From: Erythrophleum ivorense
Lineage: Eukaryota; Streptophyta; Magnoliopsida; Fabales; Fabaceae
DNA: 64,000 nucleotides
Direction: 5' to 3'
NCBI GenBank assembly: GCA_026724425.1
Contig: JAIUCV010000227.1
Location: 310,001-374,000, forward strand
Shown here: in pieces, positions 23,854-36,114 of the stretch
Layout: each line of letters opens with the position of its first letter
Numbering within the stretch: position 1 is the first letter of the stretch
Made by a program: the position numbers and the translations under genes
Notes under the pieces: generated by a model
Told to the model about the DNA's origin: nothing
The model's input: the letters and a program-made list of their open reading frames with translations, nothing else
Database searches by the model: none

Positions 23854-25830
23854 ATGGAACCCTTGGGCAATGAGCGATATCTGAGTTCAAAACAAACTGG
23901 CTTAATTGCGACTAGAATGAAGCTTAAAATCAAGGTAGAAGCAGAATCAGTCGAGGGCCTAATTACATTGGGTGAAAAATTAAGTGGGAGGCATATTCGA
24001 GAGTTTCGAAGGGATTATAGGGACATTCTAGACTTGCTGCAGATATCGGTATAGCCAGAAGCACTTTCAGCCTTGGCCTAACATTGGGATAGTTCATTGA
24101 GGTGTTTTACATTCTCTACATTCCAGATCACACCCACTTTGGAAGAATATGGGAGCTTTATGAACATACCTTTGAGAAAAGATGCCCCAATTTATTACTA
24201 TCCGGAACATCTACCATCAAAATGTACAGTGGCTCAGGTTTTACGAGAAGACCCTAGTAGAATCCAATTACATCAGAGAGGACAGACCGAAGGCCTTTCG
24301 AAGAAGTATGTGGAAGAGCGTTTGAGGACTTTAGCAGAAAAGGAAGACTGGGTGACTTTTAAGAGGGTTCTTGCCGTAGCCATATACGGATTAGTATTAT
24401 TTCCCTCAGCCGTAGGGATAATTGATTTGGAGGCCGTGAGTGTTTTATGGATGGTGGAAAATTATCGTGTGAATCCTGTGCTAGCAGTCTTAGTAGAAAC
24501 ATTCTTGACCTTAAGTTTCTGTCAACAAGAAAAAGGAGGAAAGTTAAAGTGTTGTCTACAACTCCTCACCGTTTGGATGTTCAATCATATTTATGGGAGA
24601 CTATATCAGTTGGGTTAACGGCATGACACTATACACCATCCGGTTAGGGACTTCCTTAATCGTGAAGGTGCTATCCTATCATCCTAAAAAATGACTCGTG
24701 ATGATTGGGCACGATCGCTTGGTCAATTGGACGAAAATACATTCTGGTGGAAGTTAGCCTGGTGGGAAAGTGAAGAAATTATATACTGTTGTGGAGAATT
24801 CTTGAATGTACCCCTGATAAGCCCCTAGGGTTGCATTAATTACAACCCGTCAGTCGTTCACCAACAGTTTGCATATAAGCAAGATATCCCATCTAAAGAG
24901 ACGATACAGTTAATTCACTTTTACCACAATGACCCAGAAGCTAAGATGCTTTGCCAGAAAGTGAGAAGCGTATGGAGCCTAGTAACATGCAAAGGAAGAT
25001 GTGAACTGGGCAAATGAATCGTAGCCACGACCGAGGCATTCTGAGAGTGGTTAAAGGAAATGACAAAAGGGGCTAACCCTTCTTTCGGACCACCTAACCT
25101 TATGCTTGGCAATGACATGCAAGTAATTGATGAACAACTAGCCAGGCAAGTCAAAGAAAAGAAGGGAAGATTAAAAGTTTTAGAAGAGAAAAGACAAGAA
25201 CACTTAAGGAATTTGAGCCAAATACGAAATGAATGTGCAGTCTTACGAGCAAAAGCGAATAGGGCACAGAGATACAAGGGAAATAGGGGAGGTGCCGAGA
25301 TGGAAAAATTGAAGGAAGAGAATGCAAAATTGAAGGTTACCATAGAGGAAGCTCGACAGTGAGTAACCGAAAATGAAAAGAAGATGCTTGTTAGTAGCGC
25401 CCAATTGATGAAAGTCCTCAAAGAAAAAGATGTACTAGAAAGACAAATGCAGAAGCTTGAATCTAGTGGGGGTCGTCATGAAATTGACATATTAGCAAGG
25501 GAATTGGAAAAGAAAGCAAATGAACTATCCATCATCAGGAGTGATAATGCCACAATAATACAGAACCTAGTGGAACAACTTAATCGACAAGCTGAGACGA
25601 TCGAGACATGGAAGACACTCCATACCGAACAAGCTACAGAAAAGGAAAGGTTTATATCCTGGTTCCAGAAATTGATCTTCATGGCCAATGAGATCCTTCC
25701 TAGTTTCAAGAGTTCGCTCAAAGCAGCTGAAGGTCTAGCCAATCCGTTAGGTACACCAAAGGAAATGATAGAATTTTTCATGATGTGTAATGATGTTGTA
25801 GACGAGTTAAAGTACCTCAATAGTTATTAA
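23854..25830 (+). pseudogene. Ogre-type ORF1 pseudogene
   Basis: One reading frame can be followed for about 658 codons from ATG 23,854 to TAA 25,828-25,830, broken by several in-frame stops (for example 24,052-24,054, 24,079-24,081, 24,616-24,618 and 25,360-25,362) but no frameshift. Residues about 90-330 match the plant-transposon domain at the start of Ogre ORF1 proteins (Pfam DUF7745 type, from memory): the motif FQITPTLEEYGSFMNIPL, then LSKKYVEERL, then a PLISP-GCINYNPSV-QQFAY segment. From about residue 400 to 630 the protein is charged and heptad-like (EKKGRLKVLEEKRQEHL, MEKLKEENAKLK), a coiled coil. The function of ORF1 is unknown. It lies upstream of gag on the same strand, as in Ogre. 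Several stops are where CAA, TGG or CGA would be expected, fitting C-to-T decay. Confidence 0.8.
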
Positions 25831-26239
25831 TGCTGATATGATGTGTCACTCAGAATTTTGTTATAAAAGAATTCCATCTCCTTTGTGTTTGCCATCTAAA
25901 AGGAAAGTACCTCAGATGAACATAAAGACCTGATCATGTAGGGGCTTAATCCCCTCCTGCGTCAAGGGTCAACTTTGATGTTTGTTATGTGGATTAATAA
26001 AATCCTCTAAGAATCAGAGGGCCCGATGTTCCACCGCCATTATGTCAACGCAATTAACCCAAGTTAATATGTAACAAGAAAACGACAATGATAGTAATAA
26101 TGATAATGGTAATAATAATAACGATAATAACGACAATAAGAATAAAAATAAGGGGAAGTTCTTTTAACATCATTAAATTTACCTTATCTTTACAGAGAAA
26201 AGAATATAAAGAGTGAAATAAAAGGAAGATAATATTGCA
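25831..26239 (+). other. ORF1-gag intergenic region
   Basis: About 400 bp without a gene. It contains a low-complexity run of 'ataatga'/'aataacga' units at 26,085-26,150. Confidence 0.6.
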
Positions 26240-27943
26240 CCCCCGAAACGCGTTCCATCTAGGCAGACCCACCCTACTAAGGTATATAGCACGCGTTCAA
26301 GAGCCAGGCTCATGAAAGAACATCAAGTGGAGGGTAGCCAGAGAGTTGAGGAAGACACAGTTGCAATGAACAGTCGAATGACAAGTATGGAGAATCAGTT
26401 AGCTCAGATGAGTGAGACAATGAAAATCCTCATCGAGACAGTAAAGGGGAAGGCTGTTGATTCCTCACCTAGAGTATCCAGTCATCCACATGTCACCGCA
26501 AATATCCTAGAGGTAGGGACAAGCTTACCAGGAGTGGTCATACCGGAGACACACTTTGACCAAATAGCAGAGGCTGCACAGAGGCAGAAGAATGTCCAGA
26601 ATTCCCTAACAAAAACGTTCAATAAACGTGGTCCCTATGACGAAGTAAGGGATACACAAGAATTTCCCGGCGATGACCCCACCTACACATTTCAGATCCC
26701 AACTACAGAGGCAAAAGGGAAAACTAACTACGACAAGGAAGATTGGGAGAAAGAGTTAGGGGAGGTCAAGGACCAATTGCGAAATTTACGGGGACCTAAC
26801 ACTTGGGGGTCACTGGACGTGGAGGAATTATGTATGATTCCCGAAGTTTCAATTCCAAAGAAATTCAAAGTTCCTGATTTTGACAAATATGATGGCACCG
26901 GTAATCCAATATATCATATGAGATCATATTGCACAAAAATGACTGTCTGGTCAAGAGATGAGAAGTTTCTGATAAACTTCTTCTCAGAGAGTCTGATGGG
27001 GTCTGCCTTGTTATGATATATGCAACTAGACCACTCAAAAATTCAAAGGTGGAGAGACCTCACAGAAGCTTTCATGAAGTAATATAAATTCAACCTCAAC
27101 ACTGCCCCAACTAGGGAACAGCTAAAAAGGATGAGTAAGAAATCGACAAAGTCATTTAAAGAATATGCCCAGAGGTGGAGGCTGATAGCTTCCTAAGTCC
27201 AACCTCCAATGATTGCGTCAGAATTTTGCTCCTATTTCATTCGAACTCTCTCAGACCCATTCTATAAAATCATGTTGGGAACTCATGTCACAGACTTTGT
27301 TGACCTCATTGAAATTGGGGAAAGGATAGATATAGATATCAGAGATGAGAAACTTTTGTCTCCTCAGGCAGAAAACAGCTTCAAAAGGAACCAAGGGTTG
27401 AAGAAGAAAGAGGGAGATATAAATTACATCCAACCTACGAGACAGTATCCATAACAACCCATCCCTTATCAAGTAAATAGAGGAAGTCAAGGTCAAACCC
27501 CATTCGTACCAATTATGAATAGACAAGGGCAACATGAGAGAATGACTTATGGGCGGCCAAAAGATAACTACCCTTGGCCCAATTTTAATTCTACAAATGC
27601 TGAATTGTATAAGAAGCTATTGTACGTGAAGCTTTTAGGGCCTCGACATGCAAACCCAATGCAGCGACCATATCCAGCATGGTACGATCCTAGTGCCTCT
27701 TGTGAATACCATATGGGTGTTTCAGAGCATTCAATTGAGAATTGTGTTGCTTTTAAGAGAAACATGCTGGATCTGATTGAATCCAACCACATCCAACTCA
27801 AACTGAGAGAAGAGTCAATGATCACCACTAACCCTTTACCCAGTCATAGGGAACAAGTGAACGCTGTTGAAGAAGAATCGGGTTTTTCCAAGAACCCTAA
27901 TGCTCTTAAGTTGTCAATGAAAACTCTGTTAGTTAATCTTTAG
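26240..27943 (+). pseudogene. Gag pseudogene of the Ogre-like element
   Basis: One frame runs from about 26,240 (PPKRVPSRQTHPTKVYSTRS) to TAG at 27,941-27,943. The expected ATG is not visible, so the start is lost or lies upstream. A coiled-coil segment (MTSMENQLAQMSETMKIL) is followed by the retrotransposon gag domain: KFKVPDFDKYDGTGNP, the SLMGSALL segment, then WRDLTEAFMK, SFKEYAQRWR and the IGERID segment. The C-terminal part has PYPAWYDPSASCEYHMG with HSIENCVAFK, the Ogre zinc-knuckle-like region. In-frame stops at 27,014 (TGA where TGG is expected), 27,080, 27,194 and 27,452 break it. Gag would form the particle that packages the element RNA. This copy cannot make a full protein. Confidence 0.85.
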
Positions 27944-28549
27944 TCGGGCGGGTACATGTTAGAATTACTAAAAGAAAGGGTCAGTGGGGCTATTGGTAAG
28001 CTGTCAGTACAATTTTGCGATTTTCACCAACAAAGTATAGACCATGACATCGAAAATTCGCACAATTTCAGCAAGCTTTGAAGAAGTTAATGGCACTAGG
28101 GGTCGTGGTCATAGAAAAGTCAGAAGAAGAAGTTGGAACAATAGAGGAGAAGTATGTCGACATCATTATCCCAACTAGACGGCTAGAGGCAGTTACCCTA
28201 ATTGTTGGAGATCTTTTTTCGACGTTGGGGCCATCTTGTTCTCTTTCCCCGAGGCAACCATCAGTGGTTATCAACATGCCAGCTCCATTCCCATATCAAA
28301 GCAGTCATGCCATACCATGGAGGTATGAGGAAACCTGGGATCACCCCTTTAATCAGATGGCGGTTACCGAGTCAGTAGGAGAACTGATTACAAATATAGC
28401 TAAAGCAGGAGGGATGACTCGAAGTGGCAGGGCTTACCTCCCAGCAAATGTTGATAAGCGTGGAAAGGGGAAAAGAATTGATTGTGATAATCGAAAGAAT
28501 GAGAAAGAAGGAAAGGAAAATGACATGGATGAAGAGTTCCTACGGATCA
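27944..28549 (+). pseudogene. Gag-pro junction fragment, truncated
   Basis: After the gag stop the homology continues, but from about 28,030 it is in another frame, so a frameshift lies between 27,944 and 28,050. The frame carries FQQALKKLMALGVVVI, then PAPFPYQSSHAIPWRYE and GGMTRSGRAYLP, which in Ogre/Tat polyproteins precede the aspartic protease. The open frame runs to 28,566 but its last codons are LTR sequence: at 28,550 the coding region is fused to the 3' LTR remnant. The protease active site, reverse transcriptase, RNase H and integrase are missing. Confidence 0.75.
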
Positions 28550-28948
28550 TGATTTTATTTCTTTAATTTCTTCCCGTTTATTCTAAATTTTATTTCTTTA
28601 ATTTTTTTCACTCTTAATCTTATTTCACTTAATTTCTTTATGTTTTACTTCGCATGTGATTTATTAGGGAGAATTAGAATAGAATAGAGGCTATGTTAAT
28701 TTTGCATAACTGACTTAGGGTAACCATTCTCAGTAATGGGTGTAGTGGGGTACTTAACACCTTCTCTACTCACAATCGACTCCCAAATCTATTTTTTGGT
28801 TCGTAAACTATTTTTCTTATTTTCCAAACTAAAAAGGTTTTTTCCAAAAGTTTTGCCTTTTAAAAAATAAAATTTTGGTGGCAACTCTACTTCATTTTTA
28901 ATTTTGATCTCAATTTGGCGCTACGCGGTCGCATTTTCGGGTGTGACA
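28550..28948 (+). repeat. Truncated 3' LTR of the Ogre-like element
   Basis: This is the last 399 bp of the LTR, gap-free against 21,931-22,329 with about 22 differences. Its left edge, TGATTTTATTTC, is an internal LTR position, so about 3.1 kb of the 3' LTR is missing. The right end GGGTGTGACA is intact and followed by the CCACT duplication. Confidence 0.88.
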
Positions 28949-30621
28949 CCACTTCTTTTCCCTTCTTGGTCTCACAAGAGCACTTAGGTGGAGTAGGGTT
29001 CTCTTGACCTAGATATCACAAACATCACACAATTACACACTTGAAGCAAGCCAAGACACTATGTTCACTCTCAAACACACACTTGGTTCCATAATGGGCA
29101 TATTGGTTCCATAAATGGTCTATTGAAGCAACTCATATCATCCAAGTTCTAGGCTTCATTCTCTTGTTATTTGTAAACTTCTTGGACTCATTTAAGGTCC
29201 TTGGAGCCATCACATATTCAATTGCACTATTGAAAGACCAAGTTGCTTCATAAGGCACTATTATGGACACCATTGTCCCATCTCCCAACCTATGGCTCTT
29301 AAATTTTTTCCAATGGTTTCTTCCATCTTCTAACATCATATAAAGTCTTAAACCAAGGCTAGAATAAATTAAAACATCCCTTAGCCTAATGAACCTAGCT
29401 TGGCTGAAATATGCACCATAAGGAAGGTTTATGGACTTTGTCATTTTTTCTTGATGGGAGAGCCACTTAGGAGGCTTTCTAGAGGTCTTAGAAGCTCAAG
29501 GGAACATTCAAATAGCCAAAGAAACTCTTATACAAAATCAGATTTTACAAAACCCTAGAAAGCACTACATTTTTCTAACTTGTTTTTTATTAGTTTTTCT
29601 TAGGATTTCTTGCCATATTCTTAATCCTTGCACTCTTTTTCCCTAGGTTTCTCCCTTGGTTTTACCCAAAATTCATCTCCTTCTATCCCCCCTAGGCTGG
29701 CCGAAACTACCACCAAGAGGAGCAACCAAGATGAAGCATCAATGATGGAAAAATACCTTAGTTTCAAGCTTGTTTTCAAAGCTTTTCTTCCTTAATTCCC
29801 TTCTCCTTGGCAAATTCGAATTTCGCCCTTAGCTCTGGACCAAACATAGAACCAAATCATTCAAAAAATCCATGGAAAGAAAGGAGGACGAGAGGAGAAC
29901 AAGATTGGAGGAGATAGAGCAAAAAAATCCATGAAATTACCTAGTTTCTCCTTGGTTTTCTTCCTCTTTTTCTTCCCCTTTTGATCCACCTAAGGAGCTG
30001 CTATTTTTTCTGTAAATTGGGCAGAAGAAGTTGTGCTCAATAAAAGGGAGAAGATGGAAGAAAAGTGTGGAAGTGTTTAGGACATTCTAGAAGCTTTTAT
30101 TTCTAAATTTGCCCTTCTGTAATGACAATTTTGTTTTGGCTTCGTTTTAGCTCCTTTTGAGAATTGTCTTTTCTATCATAAAATTTAGGTTTACAATTTA
30201 ATAAAATGCCTTTGGAATCATTCAATTTGGAGCTAAAACCTTACTGAACGAACCTGTTAAAATTCAGGTCAACTGATATTGAAAAACATACACCGGAGGG
30301 GCTTTACCAGTCCCGAGGCTTCCCATAGTTTTTGGAGCCTCTGAGAACCTTGGGCAACTTAAAAATTTCATTTGAAAAGCCCTCCTATGTGGTTTTCCAA
30401 AAGTTGTACTTATTTACGAAAATGCCATTACGTTTCGTCAGTTTCTGTCGCAAATTATTTCTCCATCCTAACTTTGTTTTTCTTTCCGTTTGAGCCTAGA
30501 ATTATCATTTTTAGAAGTTTATGACTCAAACCAAATTTTTTGGGACATTATCTAGGTCATTTAAGAGGACTTACTTTTATATGACTTATTTTGTCATTTT
30601 ATGAAAATTACGTTTGTTACA
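28949..30621 (-). mobile_element. Solo LTR M, family A, right half
   Basis: This is the continuation of M after the Ogre-like insertion. Its first 5 bases (CCACT) are the duplicated target. It then matches copies E and L (for example TTCTTGGTCTCACAAGAGCA and the 'gaggggctt' region near 30,290). It ends TTTGTTACA at 30,621, followed by the TTTAT target duplication. It includes the family start region in reverse orientation. It is non-coding. Confidence 0.86.
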
Positions 30622-31707
30622 TTTATCATTTTGGGCAATTTACACATGTGGTGGTGTGATTATTACATGTTGAGTTTTCATATATGAGTATAATGTAATT
30701 TGATGGAGAATTATTTCATGTGTTTTAACAAAATATGGATATAGTTCAACAAAAGGAAAAATAATTTTCTATCACTATAAAGGTGAAGTTATATAGGAAA
30801 AAATATGAATAAGAGATTAAAGGCTATAGAGATGGTAGTAGGAGTCTCGCCTACACAAAGCTATTATTTGTATATATTATATGGATCTACTCTAGGGGAT
30901 GCCCTATTGAACTAAATAGATATGCTCACAAATAAAGTTATAATGTGATAAGATTGTGATTAACTAACTGAACTGTATATCCATAGATGGCCTGTGATAT
31001 GAGATCACAGTTACAAAACCATGACCATACCATAGTTAAAGAAGGAAGTTCCCATTCCCACTAGCATCTAGATAGGGTTTGGAGAAAGTGTAGTTAGTAC
31101 TTTATAAATTGGGAAATTTATGTATTTATTTATTTATATATTGATAATTTCTATAGGGTAGTTGAACATTGTAGATTTTGTAATCATTTGTAATGGGGAC
31201 ATAAATGACAAAAATATTTCATAGGACATGATGTAATTGTGTATTAATGTCTTTGCTATTGTGTTTCTGTGATATTAATTTGACTTATGATAACATGAGT
31301 ACAAGGTAAAAATATTTTTTGTACATAGTATAGCTAGACCATTATGTGTAATATGTCTTCAAAATTAATAATTATTTTTACTAGGAATATCAATTCCCAT
31401 TATTCTCTTGACATAACGTGTTCAGATTAAGAATTAGACATGCCAACTCTACGTCGTCTTAGAGATAGAATGGATGTGGATTACAGTTTCGTTAACAGGA
31501 CTTGTTCAAGTGACCCAAAATGTCAACATAGCATTGGCCAATGACAAGGCTAAAAATTTACATTTCCTTTAGAATAAATTCCATTTTCATAATAAATATT
31601 GAGGCTTTGATAAAAGTATTTAGAACCACATTTTTGACTTTACTATTGTTATTGGAATATATGCATACATAGTATTATTCAATTGGCTTTTGATATGGTA
31701 TGCTATT
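30622..31707. other. Unassigned 1.1 kb between LTR copies M and P
   Basis: No gene or known repeat is recognised. It is AT-rich with short open frames. The most gene-like stretch is near 31,438-31,540 (a frame with MPTLRRLRDRMDVDYSF), but it is too short to call. Confidence 0.4.
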
Positions 31708-33569
31708 TGTAATGTCCGAATTTCGTAAAAATGACGTAAATGAATACGTTTCAAAAGCAAGTTCCTTGAGATGAGTTATTTAAGGACAAATAAGATTGGG
31801 ATAAAATTGTAAATAATAAAAAATGAGGATTTGAGTCTTGAGTTATCTAGAAACCAGAGGCAAAGTGGTTCAAAAAATTTGCTGAAAGTCTAATGAAATT
31901 TTCATAAATATGGACACCTTTGGTTTGGAAAACTCATAGGAGGCTTTTTAAGTGGAAAATTTGAGTTTTTTGAGGTTCTCAGAGGCTTTGAAAATCATAG
32001 GAAGCCCTGGGATAATTAAAACTCCTCCAGTGTGTGTTTTTGAACGTTGGTTGATTTGAACTTTGACTATTTTGTTCGAGAAGGTTTTAATTCCAAATTA
32101 AATGATTCCAAAGCTATTTTATAAGATTGGAAACCTAAATTTTATGATAGAAAAGACAGTTCTCAAAAAGGAGTTAAAATGAAGTTAAAACGAAAATGCC
32201 ACAAACATAGGATGTAAATATAATTTCGTTTAACAATCCTTTCTTGAAATTTCCACATAAAAGGCGTCCCATCTTCTTACTTCTCTAACCGACTTGAGCT
32301 TCATCCAAAATAAAGAGAGACGCTACCTAAGAGAGATGCACTAAGAGAGCCAAGGAGGAAGGAAGAAATCAAGGAAAAATGTGTGAAAACATTAAGATTT
32401 CCATGGTCTTTCATCTTGAAAGCTTGTTCTCTCCTCCTTGCTTCATCTTTCCATGGTTTTGGATGTTTATATGGTTCTGTTTTGGCCTTGATTCAAAGGG
32501 AAAAGTTTAAAGTTTTAAAGAGAAGGCTAAAACAAAGAAAAGAGCTCTTGAAATAAGCTTGATTTAAGGTAGCTTTCTTCCTTTTCATTGCTTCTTCTTC
32601 TCTTGTTCCTCTTTGAGTGTCTCGGCCAAGTTAAGACTAGGTAGGAGGGGAGAGTTTTTTTCCAAGAACCAGTGAGAATTCATTGATTGAGGCTATGGAA
32701 ACTTAGAATATGCAAGGAAATTTAAAGTTTATCCATTGAAATTTAAGGTAGGAAAGGGTAAAGCTTTTGAATATATTGTAAAAATTGATTTAATTCTTGA
32801 ATTCCCTAGCATATGTAAGTGTTTGTTTGTGTTCCTAAGACCCCTAGGAAGCTTCCTAAGTGCCTCTCCCATCAAGAAAAGATAAAAAACTCCATGGACC
32901 ACAAATAATGTGTTAGTTTTGGCCAAAAGAAGAACTATAGGCTAGGGAGTATTTTAATTGGCTCCAAGCTTGGTTTTGCATCATGTATGATGGAAGAGGA
33001 TAAGAGGAAGCATTGTAAAAAATTTAGGAAACCTAGGGAGTGAGATAGTAGCATAGGTTGTATATTGTGACTTAAACAAGCAACATATAGTTAGGCTTCT
33101 CAAATGAATTGTGTGATGACTCCAAGAGGTCTAAATAGAGTTAAGAACTATAGATAGAAGGAAAGAATGAAGCCAAGATCATAAATTATTGGTATTGCTT
33201 CATTAGGCACATTATAAAACCATAAATGAGCCCTATGGACAGCCTAACTTTTAAAATGAATATGTAGCTTTAGAAATTGTTCCAAAAGTGTAATTGGCTT
33301 CCATATGATATTTCTAGATCAAAGGAATCTAGCTCCTCCTTCTTGTGAGCATTTAGCTGAGGGAGAGGAAGGATTTCCAAGAGTTAAAATGTGTTCTTGC
33401 AAGCAAGGTAGCCCCCTTTCCTTTCTTTCATACATGCTTGTGTGTTTTCTTATCTTTGAATGTATGTGTGCATGCTTAAGCTATGAAATATATTCCTAGT
33501 AAATGATCACATGCCATGGTACCATGTTGCTATATTTATATGCTTGAAAGATGTTTTTATGAATGTGTT

Positions 33570-33760
33570 TGGCTTGCTTGAGCTTGGCGAAGCCAAAAGC
33601 CCTTAGTTAAGGTAAAGATGAGCCAAAAGTCCCTAAGAGTGGGTGAGACAAAACTAAAAGTCTCTAAAAAGAGTAAGGCTTAGTCAAAAGTTCCTTGAAA
33701 GTGGGTGAGACAAGTCTAATATTCCCAAAGAGAATGGGTGAGACTAAACCCTTGCCTTGG
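33570..33760 (+). repeat. Minisatellite in LTR copy P
   Basis: About six units of ~31 bp carry GAGCCAAAAGTCCCTAAGAG and GGGTGAGACAA words, equivalent to the arrays in the other copies. Confidence 0.65.
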
Positions 33761-33891
33761 CAAGCCTATGTATGTTATAGGTGACTTCTTGAATGAAAGA
33801 AATATTCTATGTACGTTTAAGAAGTTCATGAATACCACACATGCATTTTTAGACTTGAAATTGCACCATTTATGTGTGATTGAAAGGGAAA

Positions 33892-33918
33892 AGGGCTATT
33901 AGAATTCTTAGAATCTCA
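33892..33918 (+). promoter_or_regulatory. Conserved palindrome of LTR copy P
   Basis: AGAATTCTTAGAATCTCA follows GGGCTATT. It is in the same place relative to the minisatellite and LTR end as in the other copies. Confidence 0.45.
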
Positions 33919-35667
33919 GTCTTTCCTCCCTATTACCTAATATGTCTAAGTGGACTAAGTGAAGCAAAGAATGGGAGCCACTAAGCTTAAAGGAAAGCGA
34001 TTAGCAAGGAGATATGTCTTTTGTTTTCTTTGTAACCATGATAATGTCAAGAATGTAATACCATGATATATGTATGATGTATAACCCTTTGAATACGTAC
34101 AAATATATGGATATGAGGTGTATGTATGAGAACTAGAACTATATGAATGATATTACATGATTTTTGCAATGAATAACAAGAGTTGTCTATGTATGTGCTT
34201 ATGTATAACTTGGTGTGGGGGAGTGAGTTTTCAAGATCTGGGTTATTGTACCTTTTAAACATGTTTGAAAGGTTCTTTCCCTCCTTTCCTACGTGCTCAT
34301 GTTGCCTTAGAGGAAGTGGAAGCAAAATTGGACCATAATTGACCCCTTAGATGACTCAAAAGGACTAAAATGCAACCTTACATCACAAACTAACCAAACG
34401 GATGAATTTCCTCACAAAATTTGGCATACATATAGATCTCATCTAGAGATTTTTGGGAAGCTAAAAAACAGATCATTTGGAGCTCTGTGGAATTAATTAT
34501 GAATTTTCAAAGTTGTCAATTTTCTGCTGTTCTGATATAAGCATCGTTCATATAGTCCGTTTAGGTATCTGTGTCATCCATGGGCCAAACGTGGTTTAAT
34601 GAATGTGAAATTTTATTGGCATAAACTAGACACTGCCAGTAGCTTGTAACAATTGGAAGTACCTTATTTGGTGGTCTGAGCAAAAAGTTATGAATTTTTG
34701 AAGTTCTATGTTAGTATTAGTAGTGCTAGCCAAGTCCATGTATTGTTCTATCAGTTTCCAATAGCTAAACATGTCTAGCTTGGTTTGGAAGTACTTTTTC
34801 CTTAAAGTTAACATCTGTAGCTTTCCAAATTAGTATAGGTCATATAATTGGATTTTCTTGGAATTAGTTATACATTTTTGAAATTTATATCAATAAGTTG
34901 TATCATTAATGCTAGATAGTCTGACCTATGTTACTTTTCTATCATCAAACTTGATCCAAATAATATTTTCATGGCTTAAGATTATTTTTAATATAAAGTT
35001 AACATCTAGAGTTTTCCAAAAAGCTATGGGTTACCTGATTTTAATTTTTCTAGATTTAGTTATGATTTTTCAAAGTTACACAAAAAATCCATCAAGTTGG
35101 ACCAAAAATTGACTTGCAGTATTTTATGTATATATACTATAAGCTCAAGTTCTTGGCAACATTCTGAGATGGTTTTGAGTTGTATGCATGTGATTAAATT
35201 GGAGAATGAGATGGATGGGTTTTTATAGTCCACGAAACATGAAACGAGGTTTTTATTTGCTACATAACATAAATAAATTGAATATTTTAATGGCATTTCC
35301 ATATGAAGCCTTGCCATCTAAAGGACTAAGTCTAGGAATGAAATGAGTTGAGCTAATTAGATATGGTGTTAGATAAACAAATTTCCATAAGCTAAAATTT
35401 TACACAATAGATGTCATTGTTAGTTATTCAATGTTAATGAATGAAAGTAATTACAAAATACAAAAAAATGTCCATATTGCATTTAGAGAAGTAAGGTTGT
35501 GTGGTATTCTCACATTAGAAAAAAAAGTAGGTAAAAACACAAGGGTGTTACAGTATGCATTCTAGTTATGTTGCTTACATAATTTTCAATATTTATACAT
35601 GACTAGTGATAATTACAAGGAAGGTCATTATATAAAGTAGTGCCTATATTATGTAGAAGCTATACAA

Positions 35668-36114
35668 ATGGAGGATAATTTCAATAAAAACGAAAATAAT
35701 TTTTATGATAACACTTATATTTCTGATTGGAGTCATGAACAAAATTTTTCTTAGAATCTAGGTTAAGCTTATTTATCATATGCAATATACCCTTCTCAAC
35801 CTCCAAATCTTCAATTACAAGATGAGCTCCCCATTCAAGAGTATAATCTTAACTTGAAAGAAATGATTAGGCAATATATGACCAAGCAAGATGTTGTTAT
35901 TAAGAACTTAGAAAGTCAAATAGGCAAACTAGCTAATATAATCTCTAATAAGGCACAAGAGAAACTTGCAAGTGATATGGTAACCACTTGTAGAAGAGAA
36001 GATGAGAAACATTGTAAGGATATTATGTTGAGGACTGAAAAAAAGTTACTAGAGGTTTATGAACAATCTGAGGGGAGTTATGAGCAAAGTGTAGAGGAAA
36101 GAGAGAGTATTTAG
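35668..36114 (+). pseudogene. Athila gag C-terminal fragment
   Basis: A single frame from ATG 35,668 to TAG 36,112-36,114 carries the tail of Athila gag: FYDNTYISDWSHEQNFS (compare the family PYSNTYNPGWRNHPNFSW), then YPSQPPNLQLQDELPIQEY, then KNLESQIGKLANIISNKAQE and a DEKHCKDIMLRTEKK segment. In-frame stops follow NFS at about 35,752 and again a few codons later. The capsid part and everything upstream are absent. Downstream the frame closes at once, and no protease motif follows. The identification rests on the ordered motifs, which I recognise from the Athila/Cyclops group. Confidence 0.75.

Larger units (their letters stand above)
18814..28948 (+). mobile_element. Ogre/Tat-like LTR retrotransposon, internally deleted
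   Basis: This 10.1 kb plus-strand element begins TGTGAACACCGTATTTTGTC and ends GGGTGTGACA, with CCACT duplicated on both sides. The order is 5' LTR (18,814-22,329), primer-binding site (22,333-22,350), long leader, ORF1 (23,854-25,830), gag (from about 26,240), a protease-proximal fragment (to 28,549) and a truncated 3' LTR (28,550-28,948). A separate ORF1 upstream of gag, a multi-kilobase LTR and this gag type are hallmarks of the Ogre/Tat branch of Ty3-gypsy. Reverse transcriptase, RNase H, integrase and most of the 3' LTR are absent. All genes have stops, so it cannot move by its own proteins. It sits inside solo LTR M. Confidence 0.9.
31708..35552 (+). mobile_element. Family A LTR copy P
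   Basis: This 3,845-bp plus-strand copy runs from TGTAATGTCCG to GGGTGTTACA with all family landmarks: a TATA-like CATAAAAGG near 32,256, the minisatellite (33,570-33,760), the palindrome (33,892-33,918), and the end. The flanking pentamers (CTATT at 31,703-31,707, GTATG at 35,553-35,557) match at only three positions, so a target-site duplication is not established. Either it is old or its flanks were rearranged. It is more diverged from R than L is. Confidence 0.75.

Noticed and set aside
24921..25421. 166-codon minus-strand frame
   Set aside because: It is antisense to the coiled-coil part of Ogre ORF1, whose plus-strand frame has clear homology and heptads.
31703..35557. CTATT/GTATG as a target-site duplication for LTR copy P
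   Set aside because: Only three of five positions agree, which is not better than chance in AT-rich DNA.
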